DNA of 64,000 nucleotides from an uncultured Lachnospiraceae bacterium (lineage in GTDB: Bacteria > Bacillota > Clostridia > Lachnospirales > Lachnospiraceae). Made by a program: the position numbers and the translations under genes. Positions 63,824-64,000 of this stretch are shown piece by piece. The notes beneath the pieces are model-generated. The model was not told where the DNA came from. It saw only the letters and a list, made by a program, of their open reading frames with translations, and ran no database searches. The stretch spans positions 99,417-163,416 of the forward strand of contig CAMUMG010000006.1 of the NCBI GenBank assembly GCA_947089905.1, given 5' to 3'. Each line of letters begins with the position of its first letter. The first letter of the stretch is position 1.

Positions 63824-63929
63824 GATCTTTACCTCTCTTTTTTTCATTTTAAACGTCTTACCGTCTTCCCGATTTGGGAGTCCCCCTAATAACTGCAACT
63901 ATTTTGGAGTGGAGTGTATGTATTTTTCC

Positions 63930-64000
63930 TTCCGCAACATGAAATGTTGCGGAAGAAACTTTCGTTTCTTCCTAACCAAACAGCCTAGGCTGTTTGGTTA
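63930..64000. repeat. Three contiguous inverted repeats upstream of malE
   Basis: Repeat 1 at 63930-63954: TTCCGCAACAT, 3-nt loop, exact complement. Repeat 2 at 63951-63972: GGAAGAAAC, 4-nt loop, exact complement, sharing four bases with repeat 1. Repeat 3 at 63973-64000: a perfect 28-bp palindrome (half-site TAACCAAACAGCCT) ending on the last base of the window. They may be operators or terminators for a gene outside. Confidence 0.85.

Overview
The window looks like a chromosomal segment of a motile, spore-forming, low-GC Clostridia bacterium, most likely a Lachnospiraceae member. The evidence is AT-rich DNA, strong AGGAGG ribosome-binding sites, a Bacillus/Clostridium-type sporulation neighbourhood (ftsH, hpt, tilS, spoIIE, elongator tRNA-Met, divIC, yabQ, yabP, rqcP, hup), flagellin, and a Tad pilus operon with FHA and DUF5702-type components. 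I see no IS element, prophage, CRISPR array or rRNA.

Layout. 1-1279: 3'-truncated GH13 neopullulanase-like enzyme. 1679-10612: housekeeping and sporulation cluster in nearly Bacillus subtilis order, with a probable Spo0A-controlled spoIIE promoter. 10799-13646: MoxR-type AAA ATPase and VWA-protein pair. 13752-24780: motility block of fliS, flagellin, a giant FliK/DUF6240-like protein, two related secreted proteins of unknown function, and a chemoreceptor; two sigma-28-like promoters tie the unknown genes to the flagellar regulon. 25078-38887: DUF885 lipoprotein, PEP carboxykinase, orphan solute-binding lipoprotein, coiled-coil proteins, second chemoreceptor, two-component system, LysM protein, yyaC. 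38936-41576: dnaX-ybaB-recR replication/repair operon. 41662-46496: glycerol kinase, rhomboid protease, flavodoxin-SCP2 fusion, small protein and M15 peptidase, closely packed. 46600-56903: about 10 kb Tad/Flp pilus operon. 57193-57822: bofA and yaaL. 57922-63823: maltodextrin ABC importer (malE-malF-malG) plus a secreted alpha-amylase.

How the parts fit together. The two sugar loci at the ends suggest use of starch or maltodextrin: extracellular amylase lipoprotein, ABC uptake, and an intracellular-type GH13 enzyme. The motility block and the Tad operon both make surface appendages. The most interesting less-described material is (i) the pair of paralogous secreted proteins behind a near-consensus sigma-28 promoter, (ii) a 1.1-kDa-residue-scale FliK-like protein co-transcribed with flagellin, (iii) apparent AUU start codons for two Tad genes, (iv) a long inverted repeat inside the Tad operon, (v) a SpoIIE without its membrane domain behind a classic 21-bp-spaced Spo0A promoter, and (vi) three contiguous inverted repeats upstream of malE at the window edge. 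All functional calls come from reading motifs and gene context; no database search was run.
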